Shown: one piece after another, positions 6,195-6,519 of the stretch | Position numbering within the stretch: position 1 is the stretch's first letter | Layout of the letters: each line of letters begins with the position of its first letter | Assembly (NCBI GenBank): GCA_028281215.1 | Contig: JANQKH010000794.1 | Coordinates: 1 to 6,519, forward strand | Source of the DNA: Phycisphaeraceae bacterium | Lineage (GTDB): Bacteria > Planctomycetota > Phycisphaerae > Phycisphaerales > Phycisphaeraceae | Direction of reading: 5' to 3' | DNA length: 6,519 bases | The notes under the pieces: generated by a model | Seen by the model: the letters and a program-made list of their open reading frames with translations, nothing else | Databases searched by the model: none | Told to the model about the DNA's origin: nothing | Made by a program: the position numbers and the translations under genes

Positions 6195-6519
6195 CCCCCA
6201 TCTTCCACCGTGTTCTCATACTTCACCCCATCCGGCACAGGAACCGGCACCGGCACCGTCGTGCCTTGCGTGCCAGCCGTTTTGCGTGACCCGTCAACGG
6301 CGACGAACGCGGTGTACGCCGACATCAGGTTGTAGTCGAGCGCGATGCGTTTGATCTGGTCGGCCAGTTCACCGTCACGGTCGTCAGTATGCGTCATTTG
6401 TTGCGTCAGGTCGGCGATCTGCATGCGGGCCCAGACGGCGGGCACCGCGTTGGGTGCGAGCGGACTCTCGCTTGCCGTGGCGATGGTCGTCGATGTAACC
6501 GGCACGTTGACGGTCATCG
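6191..6519 (-). CDS. C-terminal end of a VIT/VWA-domain-like protein (partial)
   Basis: The last 108 full codons of a gene that enters from beyond the right edge. A Met codon at 6517 is probably internal, because the visible part matches only the tail of a much larger family. The segment AVPAVWARMQIADL, followed by an acidic stretch, then IKRIALDYNLMSAYTAFVAV and a Pro/Val-rich end (VPVPVPVPDGV), is the pattern I know from the C-terminus of bacterial inter-alpha-trypsin-inhibitor-like proteins, which have an N-terminal VIT domain and a von Willebrand A domain. In full-length members the VWA domain usually binds metal and mediates protein contacts at or outside the membrane. Neither domain is in the window, so the family call rests on the tail alone. 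It is on the same strand as the oxidoreductase and 186 bp upstream, which is wide for an operon. Confidence 0.75.
   Translation of the reverse strand, partial: MTVNVPVTSTTIATASESPLAPNAVPAVWARMQIADLTQQMTHTDDRDGELADQIKRIALDYNLMSAYTAFVAVDGSRKTAGTQGTTVPVPVPVPDGVKYENTVEDGG

Noticed and set aside
6236..6262. Short GGCACC-type DNA repeat near the end of the VIT/VWA-like gene
   Set aside because: It only encodes the Val-Pro alternation typical of this family's C-terminus and needs no separate explanation.

Overview
The window looks like a piece of a planctomycete chromosome, possibly from the Phycisphaerae side of the phylum. The basis is gene content and not any single marker. There is a Tat-exported Gfo/Idh/MocA oxidoreductase, a small secreted SASA-type esterase, a secreted protein joining a HEAT-like module to a LecA-like C-terminus, a VIT/VWA-type protein end, and moderately GC-rich coding sequence with GTG as well as ATG starts. 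No rRNA, tRNA, CRISPR array, transposase or phage gene was seen.

Left part (1-3403, + strand): four closely packed genes. They are the 3' end of a VOC/PhnB-like protein, a secreted SGNH/SASA esterase, a GNAT acetyltransferase, and a large membrane protein of the NosR/NirI type. The gaps are 35 bp, 20 bp and a 32-bp overlap, so one transcript is likely. The products do not form an obvious pathway. The NosR-like protein is the most unusual: it has two consecutive FMN-binding domains, each with a flavinylation-type SGAT motif, followed by a membrane part with two CX3CP motifs, and it lacks the usual C-terminal ferredoxin domain.

Middle part (3404-4690, + strand): after a 153-bp gap comes a secreted protein of unknown function. 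Two copies of a short beta-rich module flank a HEAT-like helical segment, and the C-terminus resembles the LecA (PA-IL) lectin fold.

Right part (4691-6519): a short convergent gap of 84 bp carries an inverted repeat and a fragment of a repeat-like sequence. The Gfo/Idh/MocA oxidoreductase follows on the - strand with a perfect Shine-Dalgarno site. Upstream of it on the same strand, past a 186-bp spacer with a 7-bp tandem repeat and a small dyad, is the C-terminal end of a VIT/VWA-like protein that continues beyond the window.

Taken together this is an ordinary planctomycete neighbourhood of exported carbohydrate-related enzymes plus an orphan membrane flavoprotein. No complete new system is evident, but the double-FMN electron-transfer protein and the LecA-like multidomain protein deserve a closer look.
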